A DNA stretch of 46,874 nt from Planctomycetaceae bacterium (GTDB lineage: Bacteria > Planctomycetota > Planctomycetia > Pirellulales > Lacipirellulaceae). Below the pieces are notes generated by a model. It was given only the letters and a program-made list of their open reading frames with translations. It was not told the origin of the DNA and ran no database searches. Positions 34,616 to 44,189 of the stretch are shown piece by piece (position 1 is the stretch's first letter; each line of letters starts with the position of its first letter). The position numbers and the translations under genes were made by a program. The stretch covers positions 1-46,874 of the forward strand of contig QIKP01000056.1 in NCBI GenBank assembly GCA_003233055.1, read 5' to 3'.

Positions 34616-36577
34616 CTATAATTCACCGAATCCCTCGAATCCACCTCGTCCCCTGCCAGCCGACTTGCTCTCGTCGAACATGGCACGGTGCATCGCAACC
34701 TCCCGTTCATCTCTCAGCTCATCGCGCAAGTAGAGGCGACCCGAGGCATCCATGAAGAGCGTCTGCGTTGGGGCAGTCATCTCGCGGGTATATTTCTCAC
34801 CCCCGTCGATGTCGAGCACCGTGACACCGGTGTCGATGCCAAAGTCTTCAATCTTTTCGATGAATCGACCACCCTCCACGAGGACTTCGACTTCTCCTTG
34901 GAAATTCATGACCGACCCGCGCCGCGCCACAAGCTCCTTGAATGCCTGCTGAGCGTTGCCTTTCTCATCGATTCCAAACGATTCGACGAGCATCCTTGCG
35001 ATCGGCTCGCTACGCGCGCGACTTCCCGAGTCGGTCGTCTCCGCGACCCGGATGACGCCGGCCTGCGGGATCGAAAGGGTGGGGCTTGGCTTGCTCCACT
35101 CGCCTACGATCCGGCTTGTCCGTTTTCGAGCTAGGACTTCGGGGCTAAGCACCTGCGTCGGTTGCATGTAGTTGGGATCGGAAAAGATAAGCTTGACACG
35201 GTACTTGTATCGTTTCCCAGGCTGAACGGAGAGATCGAAGAATCGCAACATCTTGAAGGGGACGTCGACCATCAGTTCACCATTTTCGTCGAAATTTTCT
35301 CCGCCGCCGACGCGTCTGATGCCTCTTCCGCTTTTTCTACCACCTATTATCCCATCCGATCCCCCTTGCTCCATGGAATGCATTCCTTCCAGGTCTCTGC
35401 CTATCCCGCCCGATCCCCTTCGCCTTCCACCACCGCGGCCAGCGAATCGCCCCCCACCGGCTTCCAAATTGCTAAACATGTCGTCTTCCGTAAAGTTGTC
35501 CGGAGGCAATCTTTCTTCGTCCTCCAACATTTCCTCTTCCATCTCCGAAGCGACGGGGACTTCCGAGTGCATGGCCAGTTCATCCCAATTGCGGCCAACA
35601 AGTGGCGGCTGAGGGAAGGTCAGCAGGGGGTGCTCAAAACGGGGGTCCATTATTTCTTCGAGCCCTTGGGCCCAATCGTACGTGGAGAGCTCGATCGTTT
35701 TGCTGGCAACGAAGGGCAAACGAACCCGGTCTTTGCCATTGCGCAGCGACACGTTCTGCCAAACCAGCTCTTCTCCCCTCCGGACTTCGGCCCGTTGGAC
35801 GTAGTAGCCAAGATACTGTGGATAGTCTTGACTAGGCGCATAGGTCTGTGTGTTTTCGAAGGTGTTTTTGTAAGCTTGCAGTTGTTCGGGGAGCGGCACC
35901 TTGGCAAGTACGACGGCGGCGGAGAGCTGCTTGATTTCTTCCAGTCCATCGAGTGCGACGCCGGCTCTTTGGCCTCGGCCATTGACGGGGCGGCGATTCT
36001 CGTCGTTAAGCGTCCCCCTGCCACGGAATCCCTCGTCGCTAAAGAATCCATCCCTGCCGCCCCGTTCCGCCTCGCGCTCGCGTTCCCGCTCCCGCTTACG
36101 GCGAACGTCTTCGGCTGACTTCATCGCGTCGAGCTCTCGATTCCGGGCGGTTGCGTCGTTGACGAAGGCGAACAACCCCGTCAGGCCGTGACCTTCCAAA
36201 TCGTACGCGAGCAAGAAATGGGGGTCGGCTCGTAATACGGTGGGGGGGACGACCGGCGGATCCCAACTGCTCCGGGCAACGGCGTACATGTCGGAGTCAA
36301 TCTCCAGTGTGTTGCCTGCCCTTTGCTCGTATTGCCGAACATTTCCCGGCGACTTTTCCACCGCTTGCTCCCAGGTGTAGTCGTTCATGTTTCGGTCGAC
36401 TTGTTTGGCGAGCGAATCGAGTTTGTCTGCCTGCAATTCGCTGGGTAACGACTCGTGCCCCGCGATGGAGTAAAGCAAGTAGCCCGCGATCGCAACGATC
36501 ATGGCCATGATCGCTTTCTCGCCATGGCGGAGGGCCAAGTTCTTTATTACGTCGAGTCCTCGGGAGCTACCCTTCAT
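34616..36577 (-). CDS. Large single-helix protein of the PilM operon
   Basis: This 653-residue protein uses ATG 36577 (MKGSSRGLDVIKNL), with AAGGA upstream. One helix at about 23-42 (AIMAMIVAIAGYLLYSIAG) anchors it, with a cytoplasmic N-terminus and the rest outside. A charged stretch rich in Arg and Glu (KREREREREAERGGRDG, about 160-180) and a Gly/Arg-rich stretch (GGGRFAGRGGGRRRGSGGIG, about 375-395) interrupt better-folded parts. The C-terminal 220 residues (LRFFDLSVQPGKRYKYRVKL and on) look like beta domains. It is the third gene of the PilM-type operon and may take the role of PilO or PilP, but I cannot name a domain. Confidence 0.72.
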   Translation of the reverse strand: MKGSSRGLDVIKNLALRHGEKAIMAMIVAIAGYLLYSIAGHESLPSELQADKLDSLAKQVDRNMNDYTWEQAVEKSPGNVRQYEQRAGNTLEIDSDMYAVARSSWDPPVVPPTVLRADPHFLLAYDLEGHGLTGLFAFVNDATARNRELDAMKSAEDVRRKREREREREAERGGRDGFFSDEGFRGRGTLNDENRRPVNGRGQRAGVALDGLEEIKQLSAAVVLAKVPLPEQLQAYKNTFENTQTYAPSQDYPQYLGYYVQRAEVRRGEELVWQNVSLRNGKDRVRLPFVASKTIELSTYDWAQGLEEIMDPRFEHPLLTFPQPPLVGRNWDELAMHSEVPVASEMEEEMLEDEERLPPDNFTEDDMFSNLEAGGGRFAGRGGGRRRGSGGIGRDLEGMHSMEQGGSDGIIGGRKSGRGIRRVGGGENFDENGELMVDVPFKMLRFFDLSVQPGKRYKYRVKLIFSDPNYMQPTQVLSPEVLARKRTSRIVGEWSKPSPTLSIPQAGVIRVAETTDSGSRARSEPIARMLVESFGIDEKGNAQQAFKELVARRGSVMNFQGEVEVLVEGGRFIEKIEDFGIDTGVTVLDIDGGEKYTREMTAPTQTLFMDASGRLYLRDELRDEREVAMHRAMFDESKSAGRGRGGFEGFGEL

Positions 36578-36747
36578 CGGTATTTTCCTTTTCCAGGGGG
36601 GCACTCGCGGCTAGGCGAGTGAGGTCCGTGGTTGGTTTCTAATGGTTGGTGGTGGAGCGTACGCTCCGGTGCATTCCCCCATCACGGGAGTAGGGTAACG
36701 CCAGTATCGGGCCTATTTATTTCCGAATGCCTTCTCGTCTCGACTCC

Positions 36748-38199
36748 CTACATCCAGTCCTCGTCGCCTTGCTCCGATTTCAGCAGATCGAGGTTGGGTG
36801 GGTTATAGATCAAGACAACTCCCTGGATGATGACTCGCTTCATGTAAGGTCGAGGCTCAAACACCATGATGTTTTTGGCACGCCCCCCTCGGCCTGCCCC
36901 AAATCCGCCACCACCGCGACCAAATTCTATGTCCCCTCTCATCATTCCATTGCCACGACGACCGCCGCCGCTGGAACTGGTATTGGAAGGATTGACCCGT
37001 ACCTCGGTAATTTTGATTTGCAAATCGGCATTGGCCAGTTCGGTCACCAGGGTGGTGAGCCATCGGATGTCGATCTGAACATCGAGACGCACCGGTAGCC
37101 GCTTGAGTTCCTTGCCAAACTCCCCCGGCTCCAGCGGTTCGTTGCCCTTCGCCACGGAGATGGGCCTCCCTTCGGCATCAATATACCGCCTGGAGAGAAG
37201 CCGCTGCCTGTCTCCCTCCAATCCTCCGTCATCCCTCCGCCCGAACTCACCTTGCTCGAACTCACCTTGCCCGAACTCACCTTGCCCGCCAAGTTCCAAG
37301 TCTACGTCGCCGTCCAGCTCCCACCCTCCGTTATTCCTTCCCTCTCCGCTGATTCCTGCCTCCTTTTCCAACCGACGGATTCGGCCCTTGGTGCGGCTTT
37401 CCTTCGCAGCAAGCTGGCCTACCTCCAGGGCGTTGACGGCGGTAATCGCCGCGTTGGATCGTCGGTCGGCCCCTTTCGCTTTGTTGGTGTCGGCGATGGC
37501 ACGGAGCAAGGTTTGGTAGACCCAAAGGTCCTCCTGTGTCACCCAAACTTGCCAATGCGAGACCGTTTGCCCCCAAGTCAGGTCATCTTTGATTCGCTGC
37601 TGATCGGCACCGTCCCAAAAGACGGTGTAGTCGACTTCGACCAGGTCTTCGTCGTTACCACGTCCTCCAAATCCGCGCCCGCCACCTCTACCTCCAAAGC
37701 CTTCAAGATCGCCCCTCGTTCGACGTTTCGAGCCTCCCGCTTCGATTTCGTTGGCGTCGATGATCTTCGGAAGGTCGTCAAACCGGCCTTCGATGTAGTC
37801 GGTGTAATGAGCACGCCGGTCTTTTCGAATCGGCTCACCAAACTGAAGCCGACTCACTTGCTTACGAAACGATTTTTGAAGCTGAGAAGGCCATTTGAGG
37901 ACTTCCTTGCGCTGGCGGTCGTAAAGCTGCTGCCAGAGTGCCGTCACGTCGGCTGCCAACAGGTCGACTTGGCTTTGCTGCTTCTCATTGACATTGGGAT
38001 TGGCGATGAAGCTACGGCCACTAAGCCGTTCTTGGCCACGGAAGGCGGTCTCGATGGTTCCCTTGCTAGTGGTGTACTTCTCCTGCAAGTCGCTCGACGC
38101 GACGTACCAACTCCCCATCGCAACGATCGGCACCAGGCCGCTGAGCAGCCAGAAGTGGTAGCGAACAATCCAGGCAAGGGTGGTTCGTAGTTGTTCCAT
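36748..38199 (-). CDS. Single-helix protein with acidic/Gly-rich repeats, PilM operon
   Basis: This 483-residue protein starts at ATG 38199 (MEQLRTTLAWIVRYHFWLLS). One helix at about 12-35 anchors it. Helical and coiled parts follow, with a Gly/Arg-rich stretch (GFGGRGGGRGFGGRGND, about 178-194), then QGEFGQGEFEQGEFG repeats (encoded by 15-bp DNA repeats at about 37244-37290) and another Gly/Arg stretch (FGRGGGGFGAGRGGRAKN). The part RLDVQIDIRWLTTLVTELAN and the C-terminal beta-like segments resemble the fold order of PilO-type proteins. It lies 46 nt after the PilM-like gene. No known domain is certain. Confidence 0.72.
   Translation of the reverse strand: MEQLRTTLAWIVRYHFWLLSGLVPIVAMGSWYVASSDLQEKYTTSKGTIETAFRGQERLSGRSFIANPNVNEKQQSQVDLLAADVTALWQQLYDRQRKEVLKWPSQLQKSFRKQVSRLQFGEPIRKDRRAHYTDYIEGRFDDLPKIIDANEIEAGGSKRRTRGDLEGFGGRGGGRGFGGRGNDEDLVEVDYTVFWDGADQQRIKDDLTWGQTVSHWQVWVTQEDLWVYQTLLRAIADTNKAKGADRRSNAAITAVNALEVGQLAAKESRTKGRIRRLEKEAGISGEGRNNGGWELDGDVDLELGGQGEFGQGEFEQGEFGRRDDGGLEGDRQRLLSRRYIDAEGRPISVAKGNEPLEPGEFGKELKRLPVRLDVQIDIRWLTTLVTELANADLQIKITEVRVNPSNTSSSGGGRRGNGMMRGDIEFGRGGGGFGAGRGGRAKNIMVFEPRPYMKRVIIQGVVLIYNPPNLDLLKSEQGDEDWM
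37244..37290. repeat. Tandem 15-bp coding repeats
   Basis: Three copies of a unit like CCCGAACTCACCTTG follow each other and encode the GEFGQ/GEFEQ repeats in the minus-strand protein. The unit is a multiple of three, so copy number may vary without a frameshift. Confidence 0.7.
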
Positions 38200-38245
38200 C
38201 TTTTCGTTTCTCTTTTTCTTGTTTTCACCACCGCAAAGACCAACA

Positions 38246-40654
38246 CTAGCCTCGCGTTTTAGCAACGACTGGAGGCTGGGGCGCTAGCCACTTGGGGCGA
38301 CTCGAGACGATTCGGACCGCCTCGATTTGCAAGGCACTTTCCTGTCCGCTCCGAACGAGGTCCTCCGACGGTTCCAGCGGTGGGTTCTCTCGCTCGCCGC
38401 GAGGCTTCGGTTGCCAAATGAATTGCACTTCAAAATCATACCGACGGAGATTCCAGTGTTCCGGCTTCTTCACCTCGGGCTCCTTAGACGCACCTGGCCT
38501 GGGGCGGCTGGGCCGTCGACCGAAGCCTTGGTCTCCCTCCAGTGCAGTAGCAGCTTCGTACTGCTTCCATGCTCGGCTGGCTTCTTCGCTGTCGGATGCG
38601 TGGGGGTCGTAGATGACCGGTACGGGGCGGACACTGCTCACCATCACGGGATAGGAAAGGCCCAGGTCCTTCATCGAGACTTCGACGATCCTCCCTTGAC
38701 TGTCGGGCAAAGAAACCGTCCCCTCGCGAAGCTGCTGAATCAACGTATGGCGGACAAACTGCCCCGCTTCGTTGCTCAGATCAAACTCACCCGGATTCTT
38801 GATATCGCTATTGTGAAAGTGGTAGCCGGCGATCTGGATGATCCACCCTTCGCCGGTCGGCCCCGATACCTCCCCTTCCAATCCTGCATCAGCCCCGAAG
38901 TCCTCTTCCAGGGAATCGCCCAAGAGATCGTCTTCAGCTTCGGCATCTGCCTCGGCCAATTCATCGCCGGTCGCGTCGGTGTCTCGACGAGCCTCCTTCC
39001 CGGCCTCGGAGGCCGCAGCTTCCTCGGCGGCCTCAGCGCGTGCTTTGGCCTCGGATCGGGAGATTCCGGCCGCCTCTCCGAGTGCTTTTTTCACTTCCGA
39101 ATGCCAAACTCCCACATCCGAAAAGTACTCGCAGTCGATCGACTTGACATGCAATTCGTTGCGATTGCGCAGGTCATCGGCCGTTTGCGCTCGGTCCGCC
39201 AGGGGGCGGCCATCTTTTGGCAAGGCGGCGTCGATCGCCTTGATCAACTCGAGCCAGAGCAGTCGGCCATCATCGTTGCTTCGCAGGTTGGCGCGGATCT
39301 CAGCGATGCCTTCGTAGGTCGTGGTGAGCGCACCATGCTCGCCTTCAAGACCCTTTGCCTTGGAATCAATCTGCGATGCCGCGCTAATTGCCGCTTTCAT
39401 CTCCGGCTTTTCAACGCTCGCGCTGGCGTAGGCACCGAAATGGCTCACGTAGTTACCCGCCAGGCCAGCCATCAGCACCGCAGCTGCCGCCACGGCCCAT
39501 GGTTTCTTCGCTTTGACAAGACGCTCGGTGATGATTTCTCCAGGGAGCAAGTTCGTCCGAAGCTGCCCTAGGCCGAGCCCTTGTACGCAGAGCCCGTAAA
39601 CCTCGGCAAAGCTGAGATGATTGGCCTGAAACTGCGGAGCCGCGGTCACGCTCCCCCCCACCAAGCCGGGGAATTCTTCCAGAAGCAGCACCTTTTGCTC
39701 CAGGTTCTGCGTCAGGTACCGCTGCAACCCAGGTAGCCGCATCGGATTCCCCAACGCGACGATTTGGCTAATCGTGGCCTTCTTGTTGTTGTTGCTGAAG
39801 TACCCGATCGATCGCTGAATCTCCGCCACCAGATCGCTGAAGACCGGGCGCATCGCCTGGAATAGGGCCTTGGGATCTTCCGCCTGGGTCGCATTTCGCT
39901 TGAGGTGCTCTGCCTTGGTGAAGGTCAGCCGAAGTTCTTTGGTCAGCGCTCGAGTAAAGTGGCTCCCACCAATCGGGATATTTCGCTGCCAGACGCGGTA
40001 CCCATTGGTCACCACGAGGTCGGTTGTTTCGGTTCCGAAGGAGAGCAGTAAGATCGACTCGGGGGGATTCTCTGGATCAAAAGGTTCGGCATTGTCGAGG
40101 TTGTTCATCCGGTCAAAGCAAGCGTAGTTGTAAATCGCGAGTGGCGCAAGCTGGATGATGTCGACTTCGATGCCCGCATCGACCAGGGGCTTGATGGCGC
40201 GATGCACCTCGTCACGCTTCATCGCAAAAATCCCGACTTCCGGATCAAGAGCGTAGTCATCTTCCTGGTTACCGCCAGCAAGCTGCTGGTAGTCCCAGAC
40301 AACATTCTCCAGGGCAAACGGAATCTGCTGCTTCGCTTCGTACTTGACGATGTCGGGGATTTTTTTCGCTTCCACTGGGGGCAATTGAATGAATCGCGAC
40401 AACCCACTTTGTCCCGGCACGGAGATGGCGACCCGGTCGCCCCGAAGTTCATTGCGAGAGATGAACGTTTCGATCGCATCGCGCACGAGCTGCTCGCGGT
40501 CGGCCTCCGGTTGGGTGAGTATCTTGGAATATTCGACGAAGTCGAAGGCTTCGACAACAATTCGATTCGGTTCCTTTTCATGACGCCGGCAGCGGAGCGC
40601 TTTGAGGGCGCAGTTGCCGATATCTATCCCCCAAACCGCGTTACTCTTGCCCAT
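38246..40654 (-). CDS. pilM: PilM-PilN-like fusion protein
   Basis: This is an 803-residue protein; PilM alone is about 350. I chose ATG 40654 (MGKSNAVWGIDIGNCALKAL) with GAGG upstream. Residues 1-360 are an actin-like PilM domain: VWGIDIGNCALKAL, VAISVPGQSGLSRFIQLPPV, LLLSFGTETTDLVV and IVALGNPMRLPGL. Right after it, LRTNLLPGE (366-374) resembles the INLLP peptide with which separate PilN binds PilM, then comes a membrane helix (386-402) and a periplasmic part with an Ala/Glu/Asp-rich segment (about 560-620). So the PilM and PilN jobs seem to be in one chain. It would be a cytoplasmic and inner-membrane part of a type IV pilus or secretion-like machine. Confidence 0.85.
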   Translation of the reverse strand: MGKSNAVWGIDIGNCALKALRCRRHEKEPNRIVVEAFDFVEYSKILTQPEADREQLVRDAIETFISRNELRGDRVAISVPGQSGLSRFIQLPPVEAKKIPDIVKYEAKQQIPFALENVVWDYQQLAGGNQEDDYALDPEVGIFAMKRDEVHRAIKPLVDAGIEVDIIQLAPLAIYNYACFDRMNNLDNAEPFDPENPPESILLLSFGTETTDLVVTNGYRVWQRNIPIGGSHFTRALTKELRLTFTKAEHLKRNATQAEDPKALFQAMRPVFSDLVAEIQRSIGYFSNNNKKATISQIVALGNPMRLPGLQRYLTQNLEQKVLLLEEFPGLVGGSVTAAPQFQANHLSFAEVYGLCVQGLGLGQLRTNLLPGEIITERLVKAKKPWAVAAAAVLMAGLAGNYVSHFGAYASASVEKPEMKAAISAASQIDSKAKGLEGEHGALTTTYEGIAEIRANLRSNDDGRLLWLELIKAIDAALPKDGRPLADRAQTADDLRNRNELHVKSIDCEYFSDVGVWHSEVKKALGEAAGISRSEAKARAEAAEEAAASEAGKEARRDTDATGDELAEADAEAEDDLLGDSLEEDFGADAGLEGEVSGPTGEGWIIQIAGYHFHNSDIKNPGEFDLSNEAGQFVRHTLIQQLREGTVSLPDSQGRIVEVSMKDLGLSYPVMVSSVRPVPVIYDPHASDSEEASRAWKQYEAATALEGDQGFGRRPSRPRPGASKEPEVKKPEHWNLRRYDFEVQFIWQPKPRGERENPPLEPSEDLVRSGQESALQIEAVRIVSSRPKWLAPQPPVVAKTRG

Positions 40655-40905
40655 TGTTTCTAGCCCTCTATTCCTATAGGTCGCTTTAATTCTCGCTAAT
40701 TTCGCCCGGCCCGCCTCACCCGCCCGCCAGGTTCCGCCGGGTAGAAGAGTCCTCCGTGGCGTTTCGCCGTAACCTCCATTGTAATCGATCTTTAGAAACT
40801 GTGTACTAGGTACCCGCATCGGGGCTTCTCCTGGCGGACTTGCCCGTTGGGAGGCTCTTCTGGGGCCCTTTTGCCTATTCGCCGCCTTTCGAATGGTTGC
40901 CTAAC

Positions 40906-43398
40906 ATGAAATTATGTCAAACGATCCTCGCGATTCCGGGTGACCACCTGGCGGATATTTCGCCCGAATTGGCCACGAGCGACGCCGCCAATCTACTCGC
41001 CTGCTGGACGTCCCTTTGGCATCCGAGCTTGCTGACGCAGACCCGAGAGGTCCCCCGCTGCGAGGCGGCTGACCAGCTAGTCAGCCAGAAATTTGGCTCG
41101 GACACTTTGGTCCTGGTTCCGACGATTTCCCAAGTCGCTCCGTGGGAGACCGACGGCCCCCAGAAGCCGCTCTTCACTCCTCCTAGCGCCCGGAGAGGGC
41201 AGATTATTGCCCTCCTAAAACAGAGGCTGGGCCCCCGTTTCTTGGCCGAGGAGGAATTGGCGAGGGAATTTTATGCCTTCGCTTTCGCCTACCTCCAGAT
41301 CGAAATCCTCACGCGAGCCATGTGCCACGGGCCGACCATTAGCCGGCCGGACTTGTCGGAGGCCATCGTCGACGCTGCGGACGCCGCCCTGCGACACGAC
41401 GAAGAAACCTTCCACCGACGTCTGGCCGACGCCTACGACCAACTCGTCCAAGCACGCAACCACTATTACCCGATTGACTTTTTCTTGATCGACTTCTCGC
41501 TGGTCGCTCCAACGACCTGCGGCAAGCCCTTCGCTTCGACTTGCCGAAAAGGGATGGCAGGAAACTACCTCCTGACTGGCCAAGTCCTAGACCACCTAGC
41601 AACCCACGAGCCGGAATCGCTCGCCGCACTCCAGGAGGCTCTCGCTTCAGGCCGAGCGTCGATCTGCGGCGGGAGCCTGGGCTCCACGTCACTTGCTGAC
41701 TTCGCTCCCGAAGGCCTGCTCGAAGAAATGCGGAACGGATTGGCCAAGTTCGACACACACCTGGCCCAACGACCGACTCTCTTCGCCCATTTCGCCGGCC
41801 CGATTGCACCGCTCTTGCCGGGAGTGTTGGAGAAGCTCGGCTACACCGGCGTCCTCACGGCCAACTTCGAGGGAAAACCGCTCCCCTCGACCACCGCGAC
41901 AAGAGCGACCTGGGTCGGACTGGAGGGGAGCCAGCTCGAAGCACTCCATGCCGCTCCCCTCGACATGGGCAACGCAACCACGCTGCTGGGGTTGTCGAAC
42001 ACGATAAGCCAGGCGATGGACTACGATCTGGCCGCGACGCTACTGCTCGTTGGGTGGCCCGGCCACCGGAGCGAGTTCTACGACGACCTCCTCCGTGTCG
42101 CCCAGCGGAGTACGGTCCTGGGGCGAATAGTCACACTGGACGAGTACTTCGACGTGACCTCCTCCTCCGACTACGCCGGCACCATCGCCGCGGACGATTA
42201 CCCGGGACCCTCGAGAGAGCCGACGCGGGGCCCCGGGCTGGCCGATTCTCTTGCGGAAGATTCTCTTGCCAAACTAGCCCGATTGGCAGGCCTGGAGTCC
42301 CGATCGACGCCGCCTGACAAGCAACTGGCCCAACTGCTCGGGGCCTCCTGCGATCCGTCCTCGTCGGGGTTGCTTACCTTCAATGGGTCGTCCGGCGAGA
42401 GAGCGGGAGTTCCCAGCTTCGGATGGCGATGGATGCCGACCGGGAAAACGAATCGAGCCCCCCCACGGGCGGAGCCTGGTCTACTTCGGAACGAGGCAAT
42501 GGAGATTTTTTTGGACGACCAGTCCGGCGGAATTTCTTCGACGCGGCTCCACCACCTGCGCGGCAATTTGCTCTCCCAGCAGTTGGTTTTGTCGAGAACC
42601 GAACTGTACCAAATCGCCTTCGACCAAATGGAGGTCCTCACCAACTCCCCGACGCATGGCGTGCTCGCTTCCGCCAGCCGGATTGTGGACACCCAAGGAA
42701 CAACGGTTGCCGAACTTCGCCAAACCACGACATTGCAACGCGATTCCCAGCAGATCGAAGTCGAAGTGACACTCACCCCGACCCAAGAGGGCCAGCTTCC
42801 TTTCGCGATAGCGAGTCGGATCGCATTTCGTGATCCGACCGCGACGCTCCGTCGCGGTTTGCAAGGCGTACTCCTGGCAACCTCGAAACGGAGCATCGAA
42901 ACCGACAGGCTGCAAGTGACTGGAGAGCCCGTGCCGATCGTTATCGCAACCGACCAACCTCGGCTTCACCACCGGTCGGGGGAACGGTGGATCGATACCA
43001 CGCTTTTCAAGGAGCCTAGCCAGCCCATGAATGCCAGCCTAAGCTACGGGATTGACTCCGAAATCCCTGCCTTGCCCCGCGCAGAGCAAGACTTGGTAGC
43101 GGTCGCCGCCAGCCCTCCTTCCCAACCAACCGGATGGTGGCTGCGCATCGCGGCGCGCAACCTCCAGGTGACGCGATGGGCCGTGGAGCAGCAAGGGGAC
43201 CAGCGACTGCTGCGATTGCGGGTGTTGGAAACGGCGGGCCGCCAAGTCAAAACGACGCTTGCAGCGTGGTCCCCTTTTGTCGAAGCAAGAACGGTCGACT
43301 TTCGCGGCCAACTCGAGCAGCCACTGACGCTCCATGAGGGAACCATCGCACTCCACCTGGCCGCCTACGAATGGGTCGAGATCGAAGCCGTGTGGTAG
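40906..43398 (+). CDS. GH38-like protein, probably without catalytic site
   Basis: This is an 830-residue cytoplasmic-looking protein with no signal peptide. ATG 40906 (MKLCQTILAIPGDHLAD) is used; a TTG at 40840 is upstream. The overall layout (alpha/beta barrel, helical bundle, beta-sandwich C-terminus) and stretches such as RPTLFAHFAGPIAPLLPGVL followed by EKLGYTGVL suggest the GH38 alpha-mannosidase plan, in which this region normally holds a DxFGH metal and nucleophile site. Here the DFGH-type residues are absent, so the enzyme may be inactive or act differently. The assignment to GH38 is a pattern guess of moderate strength. It is divergent from the PilM-like gene across a 252-bp gap. 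Confidence 0.6.
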   Translation: MKLCQTILAIPGDHLADISPELATSDAANLLACWTSLWHPSLLTQTREVPRCEAADQLVSQKFGSDTLVLVPTISQVAPWETDGPQKPLFTPPSARRGQIIALLKQRLGPRFLAEEELAREFYAFAFAYLQIEILTRAMCHGPTISRPDLSEAIVDAADAALRHDEETFHRRLADAYDQLVQARNHYYPIDFFLIDFSLVAPTTCGKPFASTCRKGMAGNYLLTGQVLDHLATHEPESLAALQEALASGRASICGGSLGSTSLADFAPEGLLEEMRNGLAKFDTHLAQRPTLFAHFAGPIAPLLPGVLEKLGYTGVLTANFEGKPLPSTTATRATWVGLEGSQLEALHAAPLDMGNATTLLGLSNTISQAMDYDLAATLLLVGWPGHRSEFYDDLLRVAQRSTVLGRIVTLDEYFDVTSSSDYAGTIAADDYPGPSREPTRGPGLADSLAEDSLAKLARLAGLESRSTPPDKQLAQLLGASCDPSSSGLLTFNGSSGERAGVPSFGWRWMPTGKTNRAPPRAEPGLLRNEAMEIFLDDQSGGISSTRLHHLRGNLLSQQLVLSRTELYQIAFDQMEVLTNSPTHGVLASASRIVDTQGTTVAELRQTTTLQRDSQQIEVEVTLTPTQEGQLPFAIASRIAFRDPTATLRRGLQGVLLATSKRSIETDRLQVTGEPVPIVIATDQPRLHHRSGERWIDTTLFKEPSQPMNASLSYGIDSEIPALPRAEQDLVAVAASPPSQPTGWWLRIAARNLQVTRWAVEQQGDQRLLRLRVLETAGRQVKTTLAAWSPFVEARTVDFRGQLEQPLTLHEGTIALHLAAYEWVEIEAVW

Positions 43399-43510
43399 GC
43401 GAGAGTGCCGAAATCCGTTAGGACAAACAACGAAAATCTTGTGACCGGGGCATCACGGGCCCCAAACGAAACGGTCGACTCATTCACCCACCCCTCACCC
43501 CTTCTTCCCC

Positions 43511-44164
43511 ATGATCATCACCATTGATGGACCGGCCGGTGCCGGAAAAAGTAGCGCGGCCCGTGCGTTGGCTGTCCGGCTTGGGTTTCGTTTCCTCGAC
43601 ACCGGGGCCATGTATCGGGCTGTGACGTTTGCCGCAATTCAGGCCGGAATTCGTTTGACCGACGCCGCCGCCTTCGAATCACTGGCCCGCGACATTGATT
43701 TGGAGGTAACCGACGACCAGGTTCTTCTCGATGGCCATGAAGTGACCGACGTCATAAGAACCTTCGACATTACCTGTGCGACGCGCTATGCCGCTGATCA
43801 TCCAGGAGTGAGAGCTCGCCTGGTCGAACTGCAGCGCCAAGCGGTCGAGTCGCAAGACATGGTAACCGAGGGGCGAGACCAAGGGACCGTGGTCTTCCCA
43901 ACCGCCGAGGTCAAGGTTTTCTTGACCGCCAGCGAGCAGGTCCGTGCCAAACGTCGGCATCAAGATTTGCTGGCGCGGGGCGAAAACCTCTCGATCGAAG
44001 AAGTCCTTGAAAAACAGCAAGCGCGAGACTACCGCGACACCCATCGAAAAGTTGGCCGCCTCGTGCCGGCTGCCGATGCGATCGAACTGCTCACCGACGG
44101 GATGTCGCCGGGGGAAGTCGTTGACCGCCTGCAAGAGATTGTCCAAGCCCAACGAAACTCCTAG
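43511..44164 (+). CDS. cmk: (d)CMP kinase
   Basis: This 217-residue enzyme phosphorylates CMP and dCMP with ATP. Walker A is GPAGAGKSSAAR (7-18), and FLDTGAMYRAVT follows with the substrate-site Asp and Tyr/Arg. VTEGRDQGTVVFPTAEVKVF has the place of the usual EGRDIGTVVFP. RQARDYRD-like residues (QQARDYRDTHRKVGRLVPA) form the lid. The length is normal. It is followed after 25 nt by plsC in the same direction, a common pairing with lipid genes. A Gln stands in place of the usual Ile in GRDQGT. Confidence 0.95.
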   Translation: MIITIDGPAGAGKSSAARALAVRLGFRFLDTGAMYRAVTFAAIQAGIRLTDAAAFESLARDIDLEVTDDQVLLDGHEVTDVIRTFDITCATRYAADHPGVRARLVELQRQAVESQDMVTEGRDQGTVVFPTAEVKVFLTASEQVRAKRRHQDLLARGENLSIEEVLEKQQARDYRDTHRKVGRLVPAADAIELLTDGMSPGEVVDRLQEIVQAQRNS

Positions 44165-44189
44165 CACCGGTCCCCATGTACCGGCTGTC

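Noticed and set aside
35162..36118. 318-residue plus-strand frame opposite the pilus-operon gene
   Set aside because: The minus-strand protein has a membrane anchor, a Shine-Dalgarno sequence and operon context; this frame has none.
43944..44189. Longer start for plsC inside cmk
   Set aside because: The upstream 82 codons overlap cmk in another frame and lack any PlsC-like sequence; ATG 44190 gives the normal length.
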